This document shows positions 1 through 10,598 of a DNA stretch of 64,000 nt, piece by piece; the first letter of the stretch is position 1; every line of letters begins with the position of its first letter. The stretch is taken from NCBI GenBank assembly GCA_025765615.1, contig JAIVFJ010000206.1, positions 48,501 to 112,500 on the forward strand, given 5' to 3'. A program made the translations under genes and the position numbers. The stretch comes from Zopfochytrium polystomum. Lineage: Eukaryota; Chytridiomycota; Chytridiomycetes; Chytridiales; Chytridiaceae. The notes under the pieces were generated by a model. That model saw only the letters and a program-made list of their open reading frames with translations, ran no database searches and had not been told where the DNA came from.

Positions 1-642
1 ATCAAATCCATCTGGCTTGCAATGGTGAGGGTAGCAAGAGGTGGTACGCACCCAGGTGAGAACATGGTCCCTTCAGGGGCTCCTCTTAAGGGGCCACGGG
101 TGGGGAATGCAGCAGGCCCCACCACTGACTGTGTGACACTGCTGGCTCTGTGTTGGAGTGAGGATCACAGGCACTCGCCTGCCGTGCCGACGGTGGTGGT
201 GGTGGCGACGACAACGGTGTCATTGTCCCCAACCTTCCCATCCCTGCAAGGGTGTTGGTGGCTGCGCTCGGTGCATCCCCCAACACCTGAGAGTTCGATC
301 TACGAGTGCCTGCCTTGGTCCTATTGCTGTGAGAGACAAGGGCTCCTGCAGCACTGTCTGCGATGAGGGGCGATAGGTCGCACCCTGTCTGTCCCGTCTC
401 GTGTCTGCAAGTCTCTCGGACTCTCTTTTTTTGTCCTTTCGCGGCTGTCTTCGGTCTGTCCTCGCTGACTTCTTCGTTTTCCAAAAGCCTATGTAATTGG
501 GAGGAGAGAGAGAGAGAGAGAGACGCATCGCTACTGTTCTATTTTCTATTTAGTTTTTTTCGATCGATTTCCTATTGTGACGAAAGCCGCACCAATGAAT
601 GGGGGAGAAACATAGTAGAAAAAAAAAAAGAACAGGAAGAAG
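1..642. other. Intergenic, no gene seen
   Basis: No convincing gene. It holds a GGT/GAC-rich stretch near 190-215, a CT-rich block at 395-480 and a short GA run at 501-522. The CT-rich block resembles sequence upstream of the paralogue that starts at 3707 (both have a CGGCTGTCTT-type core), so it is probably shared 5' flanking sequence from the gene duplication. Confidence 0.5.
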
Positions 643-1035
643 ATGAACACGATGCCGTCCTCGCACGCCCGCATCCCCTTCTTCCTCTTCCTTCTCCTCC
701 TCGCCCTCATCGTTGTCACCGTTCCAACTACATCCTCAGACCTCCGGCGGCCCGCCCAGTGCAAGGAACCCAGGCTGCGCAGGTTTGACAACTTTGGCAG
801 GCCCCTTCGGGGGGGTCAGAATGCAGCTGCCGTTTGCAAATCGAGTTGAGTGGATGGGGTGTGATTTGAGAGGATCCTCTCCACAGTTCCCTGACACTGC
901 ACCCACTTTGTACCCGCACCGACGCCTGCCTCCACAGGCTGTAACTGCGTCAACAAAGTCCTGGACTGTCCGATCGATTATGAATCTACAGGGGGCGGTA
1001 GCAGAATGAGCTGCCCAGCCTATTGTCACTGGTAA
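643..1035 (+). CDS. Small secreted cysteine-rich protein A (two exons)
   Basis: Two exons, 643-844 and 938-1035, joined in phase 1 by a 93-bp intron (GTTGAG...CCACAG), give 99 residues. The N-terminus is a strong signal peptide (a run of F/L/V/A after MNTMPSSHARIP), so the product should be secreted. The mature part is short and has seven cysteines, with spacing C-x3-C-x-C-x6-C followed by C-x3-C at the end. The gene at 3707 has the same plan, including an intron at the same place and phase, so the two are tandem duplicates. A later ATG at 652 would serve equally well. I recognise no named family; size, secretion and cysteine content fit a secreted effector, antimicrobial or wall-associated peptide, but function is unknown. 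Confidence 0.72.
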
Positions 1036-1722
1036 CCCTGGGTTTTCTTTTCGAATCCTCTTCCCCCCTTGCTTTCTGTCCCATCTCGTTTGTCCACGCC
1101 TTTCTTGTTCCCCGCATTCTCTCGTGAGGGCGAGTCAGCTTTTACTCTTTCTCTGATCGCAAACCTGGGGAGCAAGGGAGTGGCTGGGAGGGTGGCAAGG
1201 CAACAGTGAACAGGCGCCTGTTCTGGTCTCACCTTCACAGCGCAGTTCTTTTCTTTCTGCTAGCAGATCTTTCTTTCAGCTTCTGGCGTATTGGTTTCTT
1301 TGCCCTTCACAGCTTGTCCTCGAAATTCGGGGTTGTTCCACAAAAAAAGAAAAAAGAAAAAAAATGGGGTATAATAACCTGGATCAACGTTGGTTGGAAT
1401 ATTGACAGTGTTTGGAGCTTTGGATGAGCTGGTGCAGCATCTCTTAGTTGCCTCCAGACCAGCTCGCTCTCCCGTCGGAGGTACCCGCACGGAGACCCTG
1501 CATTGCGTGGTTTGTTCGACTAGGAGTCGAATGCCTTGAAAGTTTTCAAGTGCAAGAACCTTCTGCACTTTGACGGCAAAGTTACTTGACGAACTGCCAA
1601 AAGAAAAAAAATTATAATAATAAAGTTGCCCCCCGGATGATTCGGCAATCACAACAGCAGCCCCTTTCAAGGAAGGGTGGTCTCGCCAATATTGCAGTCA
1701 ATGTGTTTGTTGTATTACGTGA

Positions 1723-1887
1723 TTGGCTTCTGGTTACTTCAATCTCGTTCAACCTTACCAACACCACTCTCGTATTCCCGCTGTTGGTATTTATCTCTAC
1801 TCCTTTGCTCTTAACCCCGAACAACCCCAGCCTTCTGGTAGTGTAAACATGTCTCGTATTGACAATGCTACTCTTCAACTTACGCGT
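1723..1887 (+). pseudogene. Fragment of a giant-virus (NCLDV) major capsid protein
   Basis: About 55 residues read openly from 1726. They match the C-terminal jelly-roll signature of nucleocytoplasmic large DNA virus major capsid proteins: YFNLVQPYQHH, then GIYLYSFALNPE, then QPSG, then SRIDNATL, in the right order and spacing. A TGA stop sits just upstream (1720-1722), and after about 1890 the reading frame continues into unrelated hydrophobic sequence. It is therefore a short, broken relic with no start, N-terminal jelly roll or C-terminus. Known: such signatures occur in mimivirus-, iridovirus- and phycodnavirus-like capsids. Inferred: an endogenised giant-virus fragment. No other virus gene was recognised nearby. 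Confidence 0.72.
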
Positions 1888-2559
1888 TTCGATGTGCCGC
1901 GTGGACCCCCTTCCCTGACTAAGCGTGAGCGAGTGCAGTGTCTTCTGAAGAGTCGCTTTTTCATGATTTTCATGTATTGGTTTTTCCTTTGTTTCTGGCT
2001 AGTTGTTTGGTATCTCTTGGGCGCTTGTTTGCATCCCTCTCGTGAGATAAAGGTCTTAATGTCATGGTACACTTTGCCGAGTTTGTCAGGAAGAGGGCTA
2101 TCTTTGTAGGAAGGACTGGTGAGGCAGAGGTCAAACAGGCGTTCAAAAAAGAATTCAGATTGTGAACAGAGGGTGGGAAACACTTCAAGAAAAATATGCC
2201 AAGGAACCAATGAGTTGATGGAGTGAGCATGAACAGTGAAAAGGGGCCGGCCAGAATATTGGAAGTAAGGATTGGCGCATAGGAGGATAAAACAGCAATC
2301 CAGGTTATCCTATCTGCACCACAGATGGGATGGAGCAAATCTCCTATGGTGCGGTTGGGATATAGTTATGCATGTTACTATCTGCACAGCGCTAACCGCT
2401 GTTAACCGGCTTAACCATGATCCACAATTTGTGCAATGCAAGAAGGAAAGTTCGATTTTTGCTGCCTTTGTTGGTCCCTTCAGAATTTCTCTGATGCCAG
2501 TGAGCAGCCAAACAAGACATCAGCGCGCAATGCGATGCGGTGACAGTCACTCGTTGCTG

Positions 2560-2752
2560 GGGTGATGACAGTCAACTTCTTAAGTGCCTTCTTCAACATC
2601 GCTTTCTTCAGCTTCATCATCTGGGGTGCAAGTCTGCAGCGAGTGGGGTGGATCAGATCTACACCTGACGTAAAGATCTGTTTTGTTGGTGCACTTGAAG
2701 CAGGCACTGCGAGGTAGTCTCCCGCCATTTGAGCGAGTTGAGGGAACACTGC
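2560..2752 (-). pseudogene. hAT transposase C-terminal fragment
   Basis: The minus strand encodes the hAT dimerisation region: FPQLAQMAGDYLAVPA, then SSAPTKQIFTSG, then a DLIHPTRCRLAP stretch. This is the familiar pattern of a hydrophobic LA-x-DYL-A-P block, S-A-P-x-E/K-x-x-F-S/T-x-G and R-x-x-L-x-P. A TAG stop directly precedes the matching frame and nothing upstream resembles the catalytic core or BED finger, so this is a truncated relic. It lies about 0.7 kb from the capsid-like fragment, between the two cysteine-rich paralogues. Confidence 0.75.
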
Positions 2753-3089
2753 TTCCTAGGCGGCCCACGCAGAAGCACGAAGCGCACCATCGTACTTGCA
2801 AAACACGCTGAGTTTTTTTTCGGTGGTGTTCCAGTGCTTCTTTTCCCCGCCCTTACACCCGCGCTTGAGCGGTGTTGGCTCCTGCGGCTTTCTCCACTCT
2901 CCACAGCTCTCCGACGAAAAGCCAGCTTGATGAGTTTTATGCATCCTACCTTTGCGAGTGTGAAAAAGAAAAAAAAAAAAAACGGCGTCTTTCCTTCTTC
3001 CCTAGCTCTCAGCACGAGTCGAGCGTCGAGTGTCTTTTCGGCTTGTCTCGCTTGCTCTCTCTCTGTGTCTGTCTCTGTCTTCCTCTTCC

Positions 3090-3115
3090 TCCCTCTCTCT
3101 CTCTCTCCCTCTCTT

Positions 3116-3177
<62 letters not shown>
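3090..3177. repeat. CT microsatellite
   Basis: An almost pure (CT)n tract with a few interruptions near its left end. A second (CT)n tract of about 42 bp lies at 3422-3464. Such tracts give spurious Ser/Leu or Arg/Glu open frames on both strands. Confidence 0.95.
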
Positions 3178-3180
<3 letters not shown>

Positions 3181-3420
3181 TGTCTTCGCTGTCTTCAAGG
3201 GGAAGGCGCTGATTGATTTGGCGGAGAGACAATGAGACTCGCAGATATTTGGGAATATTTGGGAAAATTGAAAGGGAAAAAGAAAAGAAATAGAAAAGGA
3301 AAAAAAAACACACACACACACACGAGTGCGCGCACTGGCGTCGTGGACTGAGAGGGTCGGGTGTCTTTTTTTATGCTTTTTTTTGAGGGGTTTTCCTTTG
3401 TTTCTTTCTTGTTCTTGTGT

Positions 3421-3472
<52 letters not shown>

Positions 3473-3706
3473 ACGGCTGTCTTTGTCCCCCGTCTGTCTG
3501 TCTTCGCTGTCTTGATGGGCGACTCCCAAAATGCGAAGAAGATTGGGAAGCGAGCGGAGAGAGAAGAGCAACCGAACGAACGAACGAGGACGGGGCCTAA
3601 CAAAAAAAAAAAACAAAAACAAAAATAAAAAAAAATAAAAAATAAAAAATAAAAACAAGTGAATATATTCATCCACCCAAACAAACAGAAGAAAAAGAAA
3701 ACAAAA

Positions 3707-4250
3707 ATGCAGTCCTTGCCCGCCGCCCGCTTCCTCCTCCTCCTCCTTGCCCTCGTCGCCGTCGCCGTCCTTGCCGCGACCGCACCCTTCGCCGAAGCCC
3801 TCAAATACACGCTCAAGTGCCCGGGCGAGCGCGCTGCCGATGCCCGCTCAGCCTTGCACGGTGTGGCCGCAGGAGGTCGCTTGGCGCCTGAGGTCGATCG
3901 GGCTACCTGCATGTCAAGTTGAGTACGAGGGCGAAATGGGGATCCGCCCCCGTCCCCGTCCCCTTCTTGACTATTTTCTTCCCACTTTTCGTAAATCCTA
4001 ACTTTTTTTTATTTTTTTTATTAACCTTCTCTCTCTTTGTTCCTTTGAAATCCCCTCCCGCCCCCCCCACTCCGGCGCAGATTGCAAGTGCAGCGACGAC
4101 TACAAGATCATCTGCAACGGCGTCATTCAATCTGGCTTGATTATCGGAGCTGGGCGCAGACCGGTGGGTCGGCAAAGCGGAGGACTGAGTAACACTAGCC
4201 CTCGCGACTCTTCGTTTCGTGGATGCGCCCGCCAGTGCTTGTGTTTGTAG
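3707..4250 (+). CDS. Small secreted cysteine-rich protein B (two exons)
   Basis: Exons 3707-3917 and 4081-4250 join in phase 1 across a 163-bp intron (GTTGAG...GCGCAG), giving 126 residues. A leucine/valine-rich signal peptide (ARFLLLLLALVAVAVLAA) predicts secretion. The mature protein has eight cysteines: C-x3-C-x-C-x7-C in the centre and a terminal GCARQCLCL cluster. The central motif and the position and phase of the intron match the gene at 643, showing tandem duplication; the C-terminal half is longer and divergent. The ATG at 3707 is preceded by an A-rich leader. No named family is recognised, so the biochemical role remains open. Confidence 0.72.
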
Positions 4251-4975
4251 CTCGGCTTCCCTCACCCCACCACTACCTGTTCGGGGGGCTTTCTCTTGTG
4301 TCGTGGCAAGTTTCCTTCCTTTCTTTCCCCCCCTCTTCTTCCTGTGATTTCCTTTTTTTTTTTTTTTTTTTTTCTATTTCTCTTCGTCCAGAGTTCGAAA
4401 CACGAGCGGGACTTTCCACAACGAGAGAGCGCCGAGCCGAGGCGACGGCTTTACAGAGACAGGGTTACCCCCCCCCCCCCCCCCCCCCCCCAATAGTTTT
4501 CGAAAGATTCATGCCCTAAAACACTCTTACTCTTGCATCTCGTTTCTGTTCCCCACCGCCACTTATGCAACGGCAATCCACTTGTCACTTTTTTTTTTTC
4601 TTTCTCATCGCTGCAGTTGTGGTGCGCGCGCCGCGGCCGTCTCGTTGCCCTGTTTCAACATAGCTTCCCGCACCCAAAAAAAAAAAAAGAAGCGTGTTTT
4701 TCTTTCTTTTTCGAACACGGGCGGTTCCCTCTGACCCCAAAGAAAAAAAAAACCCCCCATCGTCTTTTCGCCACCAAACAAATCAACTGGGTGTCGGCAA
4801 ATGACAAACGACTCGGAGCCTCCGTTTGCTGGACGGATTTCAACAGTTTGGGCCACGGCTGTTTTGGGAAAGAAAGAGGAATGCAGCGGGTTTCTTCTTC
4901 TTCAAGTACCCCCTCCAACACCTCCCCCAACCACCCCCCACCCAGCCAACATCAAACTTGTTTCGCACACACACA

Positions 4976-5008
<33 letters not shown>

Positions 5009-5030
5009 CCTCCGACCTCGAATTTCTATT
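4251..5030. other. Intergenic with homopolymers and CA repeat
   Basis: No gene seen. It contains an uninterrupted run of 24 C at 4468-4491, T runs near 4352-4372 and 4589-4600, A runs near 4676-4688 and 4745-4752, and a (CA)n tract at about 4967-5008. It lies between the 3' end of cysteine-rich gene B and the 3' end of the convergent beta-propeller gene. Confidence 0.7.
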
Positions 5031-6563
5031 TCACGGCAACACCATGTCAAACAGCCTCGCGACGTCCGCCTGCAGCGACCGGTTGGACTCGCCGGTCCCC
5101 GCGGCGTCGGACGCGACGGTGCGCGCGCCGCCGCCGCGCCGCTTCCACACGCGGGCGCCGGTGCGCGGGTCGATTCTGTGGACGACGCCGCTGCCGGCGA
5201 CGTAGACGGCCGCGTCGGCGTCGGCGTCGTCTACGGCGTGGTGGTGGTGCGCGAGGAGGCACGCGGGGGCGGGGTCGTCGAAGCCAAATTTGTGTTTCCA
5301 GAGCAGCAAGCCAGTCGCGGCGTGCAGGCACCAGAGGGAGGTGTCGGTGCTGACGTAGAGGCGGAAGCCTGGTTGTGGCGCGACGGAGGCGGAGGTGGAG
5401 GAGGAGAGGGAGGACGAGGGCGGCGGCGGGGGGACGGCGGCGGCGTCGGCGGATGCTTTCGCCGGGCGGGACGGGAGCGGGGGCGCGCCGGGACCGACGA
5501 GCAAGGTCGGGATCCAGTCGCCGACGTCGAGCAGGGATTCCCAGATTGGGGTTCCGGACGCGGCGTCGTAGACGCCGAGGACGGGGCCGCAGCAGGCGGC
5601 GACGCGGGCGCGGGAAGGCAGGGGGACGATCGCGGTCGGGCATCGGCTCTTTTTCGCCTCTTTCCGCAGCGCGATCGGCGGGTGGGTGGCCGGCGACGCC
5701 GCCGTCTTGCCCGTGGCCGGGTCGACGCGGACGACCGTGCCCGCCTCGCCGACGTAGAGCGGCCGCCGCTCGGGCGGCGCTGGCGCAGGCGGTTTCTTGT
5801 CGCCGTCGTCGGGGTCGGGCATGGCGAGGAGTTGCGGTACGGGGTTGGGCGAGGACGGGTCGTAGTTGGAGGGGCGGTACAGCGGCGAGGAGCGGAGGGT
5901 GGCGATGACAAAGGGAATGCTTTTTGGGAAGCCGTCGGGGCGGGCGGTCCAGATCTCCTTGCCGGACGCGGCGTCGAGGGCGATGAGGGCGCCGTCGCCG
6001 GCGACGTAGAGGACGCCGTCTTCGATGAGGAGCATGGGCGAGCGGCCGACGTCGGCGCGCTGGAAGCGCCACAGGGCGGCGCCGTCCGAGAGGCGGGTGG
6101 CGTGGACCTGCCAGTTGCAGCCGACGATCGCGAGGTCGCGGAGGGCCCGCTGCGCGGCGGTCTCGGCCGTCCCGGGGAACCATCCTCCTCCGCCGGCGTC
6201 GTGGTGGTGGGCGTACTCGTGGGCAAAGGCGCCAGAGTCCATGGCGACGGTGGGGCGACGTCCGAGCAGGCCGCTCAGCTGCGGGCCGGCCCAGCGGACG
6301 GCCCCCGTGTCGGCGTCGAGAGCAAAGGGCCAGCAGCCGGCGAGGAACACCACGGCGCGAGAGGGCGGGTGGGCGGCGAGCGCGGTGGTGTAGTGGCTGT
6401 ACGACAACGATGCGGCGCCGGCGGTGGCCGTGGGCTTGGCGCGCCAGGCGACGGCGCCGGACGCCTTTGCGAGGGCGACGACGAGGTCGCTCTCGTTGCC
6501 CGTCACGAATAGGTAGCCTTCGCCGCCGCCGCCTTCCGAGGCGCCGTTGTCCATAATCTTCAT
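5031..6563 (-). CDS. PQQ-like beta-propeller repeat protein
   Basis: A single uninterrupted frame of 510 residues. It contains at least five propeller-blade motifs of the PQQ/quinoprotein type, each a hydrophobic LYV-type strand, a small-residue turn, then D-x-x-T/S-G-x-x-x-W: for example ALDADTGAVRWAG, IALDAASGKEIWTA, RVDPATGKT, LHAATGLLLWKHKF and RIDPRTGARVWKRR. Known: such repeats build 7- or 8-bladed propellers, found in quinoprotein dehydrogenases and in non-enzymatic scaffolds such as BamB. I see no signal peptide, membrane helix or clear PQQ/metal site, so a cytosolic scaffold or binding protein is more likely than a dehydrogenase. A second ATG at 6554 is equally plausible. The long opposite-strand frame over this gene is a composition shadow. 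Confidence 0.8.
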   Translation of the reverse strand: MKIMDNGASEGGGGEGYLFVTGNESDLVVALAKASGAVAWRAKPTATAGAASLSYSHYTTALAAHPPSRAVVFLAGCWPFALDADTGAVRWAGPQLSGLLGRRPTVAMDSGAFAHEYAHHHDAGGGGWFPGTAETAAQRALRDLAIVGCNWQVHATRLSDGAALWRFQRADVGRSPMLLIEDGVLYVAGDGALIALDAASGKEIWTARPDGFPKSIPFVIATLRSSPLYRPSNYDPSSPNPVPQLLAMPDPDDGDKKPPAPAPPERRPLYVGEAGTVVRVDPATGKTAASPATHPPIALRKEAKKSRCPTAIVPLPSRARVAACCGPVLGVYDAASGTPIWESLLDVGDWIPTLLVGPGAPPLPSRPAKASADAAAVPPPPPSSSLSSSTSASVAPQPGFRLYVSTDTSLWCLHAATGLLLWKHKFGFDDPAPACLLAHHHHAVDDADADAAVYVAGSGVVHRIDPRTGARVWKRRGGGARTVASDAAGTGESNRSLQADVARLFDMVLP

Positions 6564-8746
6564 GTGTCTCGTTTTTTTCTCCTTTTCTTTTGCAGTTTAC
6601 ATATATACTTTTCTGGAGAAACAACAAAAAATGGAATATCGGAGAAGACACAAACAACAGCAGCCTGGAGCGCGAGCGCGTGCGTCGGCGCGTGCTCGTT
6701 CACTCGCCTGGGCTGAGCCTTCTTTCTGTATTAGCCCTTTGGACTTTTGATATCTTCACTGTTCATCCCGGCCCCCAGTTCGGCACATTGCCAGCATCCC
6801 AATCTCAATAATTTAATGGGTAACCCTCCCCACTTTAACTCGGCAGATTTCTTCTTCATGAATGAAGCAAAGCTTCTACCAAACAAAAAAAGTTGATTCT
6901 GTACAGTAGGACTCAAGATAAAAGGACATGTCTTGAAACCTTACCGATATTGATATCTTTTATGAAAAATCACGCCCAGCCGTCTGGCACCCTTGCTCTG
7001 TTGCCTCCATCAGCATATTCTCGATGCAGAGCAAATCAGCTTGCACAAGTTTTGCTAACAAAGTACAGAGGATTTCGCTTTCAAAGTCGTCATTTAAGGA
7101 TTTTGCTGAACTGGCGTTGGAAACGTTTCCCCCCAAAAAAAATTAAAGATTGCCTTTTTTGACTCTCCCCTCTCCCCAACCCCTCAAAGAAGCCACATAA
7201 GCAAGCATTAAGACAAAAGCTGCCAATAGAATTTGTAACAGCATGTACTGCACCAAGTGTAAACAGTCAACTCTGAGTGAGTGCGTGGAAGGAGTGAATG
7301 AAGTGGAGATGTGTGTTTGTGGGTGGTCCTTCTCCCCAACTTGGAGAGAAAGAGAAAAACTCTGTTATGAATTATTGATACGTAATGATGATATGCACAC
7401 CATAATAGTTGCTAGGCAAGCGTGACCAGCGCAGAGTAAAAACCTCTCCTATATTATCTGCTTGAGCAGAGGAGGAGGAAAACTGTGTACACCAGGTTTC
7501 TGTTCCACTTAATACTCAGAGTATTTTTCAATCGAGCAAGCCAGCCCCTGGGTCTGCATTGACAGTGGTTTGCTCTCCCTATGGGCATTGTGAGAACAAT
7601 AACTGACACTCACAATAGGTTCAGGTCCATCTTGTGCTGCTTGCTGCTAACCAATCAGCTCTGCCTAACACCAAGTTTACCTGAGTTTCGATTCGACAGT
7701 GCGTTTCCAGCTCATGTCAAGCAGCAAAAGCAGCGGCAGCAGCAAAAGCACAAATTCAAAAAAAAAACAAAAAAAAAACAGCCGAAACAGTTGGTACTGT
7801 AATTGCAATAGCCAGATGACTGTCATTAACTTTCAGATGAGCGCTTCAATGAAAGGAGTCAAAGGACACAGGGTCAGAGCAGGATCCCACCCTTGCATAA
7901 AGGTGTCCCTGAATTCGGCACCAGTCCAATCTGAACAAATTTCACAAGTTACTGATCTGCAATTGCTATGAGATCTTCAATAGAATCTAGCTATAGCGTC
8001 TAGTGGAGGGGGAACTACAGTGTAGGTCCAACAATCAGACTCAACATTGTGACTACGACCTAACAGCATGGTTGCGGCCCTCACCAGCGTAAGGAATGTG
8101 GAACCTCAACTTCACTCTACCTCGGCTCGGCTGTCAACTCTAAGTGTTTAGCATTCTATCTTGCCTCCGCTGGAGTTCTATCAACGATTGCCATTGTTGA
8201 GATTTGAGCCTAGGAAGCCAGCTTCCTAGGTCGGCAGTGACCTTGTCGCCACTGCCAATGCTGCTTACACTAAGTCGGGTAAACCAAAAGGCCGAATCTG
8301 AATCCAACAAAGAAAGAGTTGGGTGAAGACGGTGGTGATTCTAGCTTTGCTTTCCTATGCTTCACTGGGGAGGACAATGCAATTAGAATCACTCTCAATG
8401 GGCCAATGCCTGCCTGGTGTGAGCAGCACCCAGCATTCCCTCTCCCCCATCATGTGTGGTATAGCACTGCACTCAATGGGTTCAGAGATGATCCAGGGCA
8501 GCTCACAGCTGGTCCAGGTCAGCTGACTTTTGCCTCTGTTTGCAACACCCTTTGTCTGCTGTCAGAGACCTCTGTCCAGGCCTCTGGACACCCACTGGTT
8601 GATTTGAAATGCTCCTGATGATTTCAAATCATCTTTCCTCTGTGGGAAGACTGGTCACTGCACACAGACCTCTGGACAGACTTGGTTTTGATTTGAATCG
8701 ACGAAAAATTAGTCTCCACAAATAAACAAGCAAAAATGCTTGTTTT
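6564..8746. other. Gene-free stretch left of the copia elements
   Basis: No coding signal recognised on either strand. It contains a perfect 10-bp inverted repeat with a 2-bp spacer at 8209-8230 and a 9-bp hairpin at 8724-8745 that abuts the LTR starting at 8747. Composition is more AT-rich than the neighbouring genes. The sequence is probably old repeat debris. Confidence 0.5.
8209..8230. repeat. Short perfect palindrome
   Basis: CCTAGGAAGC, spacer CA, GCTTCCTAGG: ten-base arms. Function unknown; it could be an element terminus or a chance palindrome. Confidence 0.6.
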
Positions 8747-9345
8747 TGTTGGAATATGCCTGCGCAAGAAAAGAAAACTTCAATTGAAGGGGAAAAAAAC
8801 TTGACTTGTCACGCCCTTTCCTGTTCCCACGATCACACCACTCTGAAGGCCAAATCTCAGCACCTTACCAGGGAGAGGTCTCCACCGTTAAAGGAGGCTA
8901 CCCAAAAGGGATCAGTTGATCCACCCTCACGATCGTGGTGTGATCTATCCTGCTGCCGCAAGAGCGAGTTGAACCAACACCGTCCACCGTGTCGAGAAAG
9001 TGATCGTCTTCACCAGTCAGCTATACAGCCACTGCCAACATTCACAATTGCAATCGCCCTCATCGCCGTCGACACCAAATTCCACACAATCACCGCCGAC
9101 TTTTACCCAACCAAGTGATCATCATACCCCAACAAGCTCTGAGTGATCAACCCACCAGCTCCAGTCAAGTGCCCGGTGGATCACTCTCTGTGACAAGTCA
9201 CCTAACAAATTCTTTTTCCCTTTCCTCAACCGTTTCGCCCATCCCGTCCCTGACATCACTCACCCACAAACCCACTTCGTTCGTTATCTCTGTTGCAACA
9301 ATTAACTACTTGCATTCCCCCTGTTACCTTTGTTCTCCCCCAACG
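8747..9345 (+). repeat. 5' LTR of outer copia element (right end approximate)
   Basis: It starts with TGTTGGAATATGCC. About 120 bp align, with indels, to 21894-22035 at the other end of the element; shared pieces include CAAGAAAAG, GACTTGTCACGCCC and AAGGCCAAATCTCA. The right boundary is set only by the gag start at 9350 and is uncertain. Confidence 0.6.
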
Positions 9346-9801
9346 CAATGAGCAAGCCAAGCGTGAAGCTCCTGCACTGTCAGCTAGTCAACCCTGTCGA
9401 CTTCACAAGATGGATAGACTATGTGGAGGGGCAAGTGATGCTGTCCGTGTCCGGCTCGCACACAAAGTTGCTGCTGTCCCTGTAGTCCCCACTACGGACA
9501 CAACCACCGCAATTCCTGCCATCCCTGAGCATTTCAAGTTCTGGACAACCCAGAATACGTTGGCTACTGGACGTTTAGCGATGACGTAAATGTCTTCCCA
9601 GGAACATAACCAGACCAGAATTGGGCTGGGATGCTGCACATCTACAATCACATAAGCGAGACCCTTGAACACAAAATCAGTGGCATTAAGTTTGTCTTTC
9701 AGGCGTGTGTGATTCGCAAGATTGCTGCCCTCAAGATTGAACCAGGGGGGAAGATTGCTGATTTTCAACCCATATTTGAGAAGCACTATAGAGACCTAGC
9801 C

Positions 9802-10590
9802 TGTTGGAGTTTGCACACATTACCTACACCTTTTAAGATCCTCTGACCTGTCTTCAAGAGAAACGATAAGTTAAGATGGCATAAGGACTGATCCAAGTGT
9901 CATCTACACTTTCTCAATCTCTGACACTGTACGAGTGCTTAGAGGTGGTTTCAATCCCCAGTCTGGGTAGACCACATCAGTGTGCTTCACTCTTGCAATT
10001 TGATAGGAATGATTATAGGAGCTTGACAGGGAGCCTGACTTACTTCTTTGCACACATAACTCCATGGAAGTTCTGGCCAAATCAGCGTGATGCAACAATG
10101 ATGTCATGCCTGCCTCCTGACTCCTCAAAGTCTAAACTCTATCTCTCAGAGCTAAAAGACTATCACCAAAGTCTGATTCCTGAGCCCACCTGCAGTATAA
10201 AAGGGGGAGCCCCAGCAGCTCCAGAGAAGCATCATCCCAGATCCTGATCACATCTGCCTGCTCTCTCTCTACCCTCGAATACAACAAACAAAAACCATTA
10301 TTCTTATCTGAGTCAACATACCCTCTACCTTGACCTGCGAAGCTCTTCAAGTTCTACCTCAGGTCGATACCTCGTTCGTATAGGGCGCTTCGCTCTTACA
10401 AGAAAAGGGTGTGCTCTGCACTCTAAACAAGACCAATCTGTCTGAGAGCATCGGCTCTCCATCTACTTTGGCAACAAAGGGCGCTTCGCTCTTAACAAGA
10501 GAAGGGCTCACGCTCTAAACAAGCTTTATCGCTCCACGCCGACTCAAGTCTGTTGGTGCCCTTCTGACACGCCAGGCGCAATCACCAACA
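9802..10590 (+). repeat. 5' LTR of inner copia element
   Basis: 789 bp, TG...CA termini. It contains a TATA box (TATAAAAG, 10196-10203) and, downstream in the transcribed part, two direct copies of a roughly 45-bp unit starting GGGCGCTTCGCTCTTA (about 10383 and 10480). The gag ATG lies only 8 bases beyond its end. Confidence 0.97.
10196..10203 (+). promoter_or_regulatory. TATA box of the inner element's 5' LTR
   Basis: TATAAAAG, followed by a G-run, about 400 bp upstream of the gag ATG. The identical box in the 3' LTR is at 16421-16428 and could drive outward transcription to the right. Confidence 0.7.
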
Positions 10591-10598
10591 CAAAGAAG

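Larger units (their letters stand above)
1036..3706. other. Spacer between paralogues, filled with element debris
   Basis: No intact gene. Apart from the capsid-like fragment (1723-1887) and the hAT fragment (2560-2752), listed separately, it contains a long CT microsatellite at about 3090-3177, a second at 3422-3464, a CA run at 3309-3323 and A-rich stretches near 3600-3655. The segment at 3470-3530 resembles the CT-rich block upstream of the first paralogue. Confidence 0.55.

Noticed and set aside
2659..3912. A 417-codon minus-strand frame across the CT microsatellites
   Set aside because: It consists mainly of Arg-Glu repeats produced by the (CT)n tracts; only its right-hand part overlaps the real hAT fragment, in another frame.
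4533..6512. A 659-codon plus-strand open frame and other long frames overlapping 5031-6563
   Set aside because: They are antisense or frame-shifted shadows of the GC-rich beta-propeller gene, with no family motifs and Arg/Gly/Ala-dominated composition.
7905..7925. GAATTCGGCACCAG, resembling a cDNA-library adapter
   Set aside because: One base differs from the common adapter and the flanks are ordinary sequence; a chance match is likelier than vector contamination.
9897..10350. Short open frames inside the LTRs, repeated exactly at 16122-16575
   Set aside because: They lie within non-coding LTR sequence, cross the TATA box region and show no protein similarity; their identity only reflects LTR identity.
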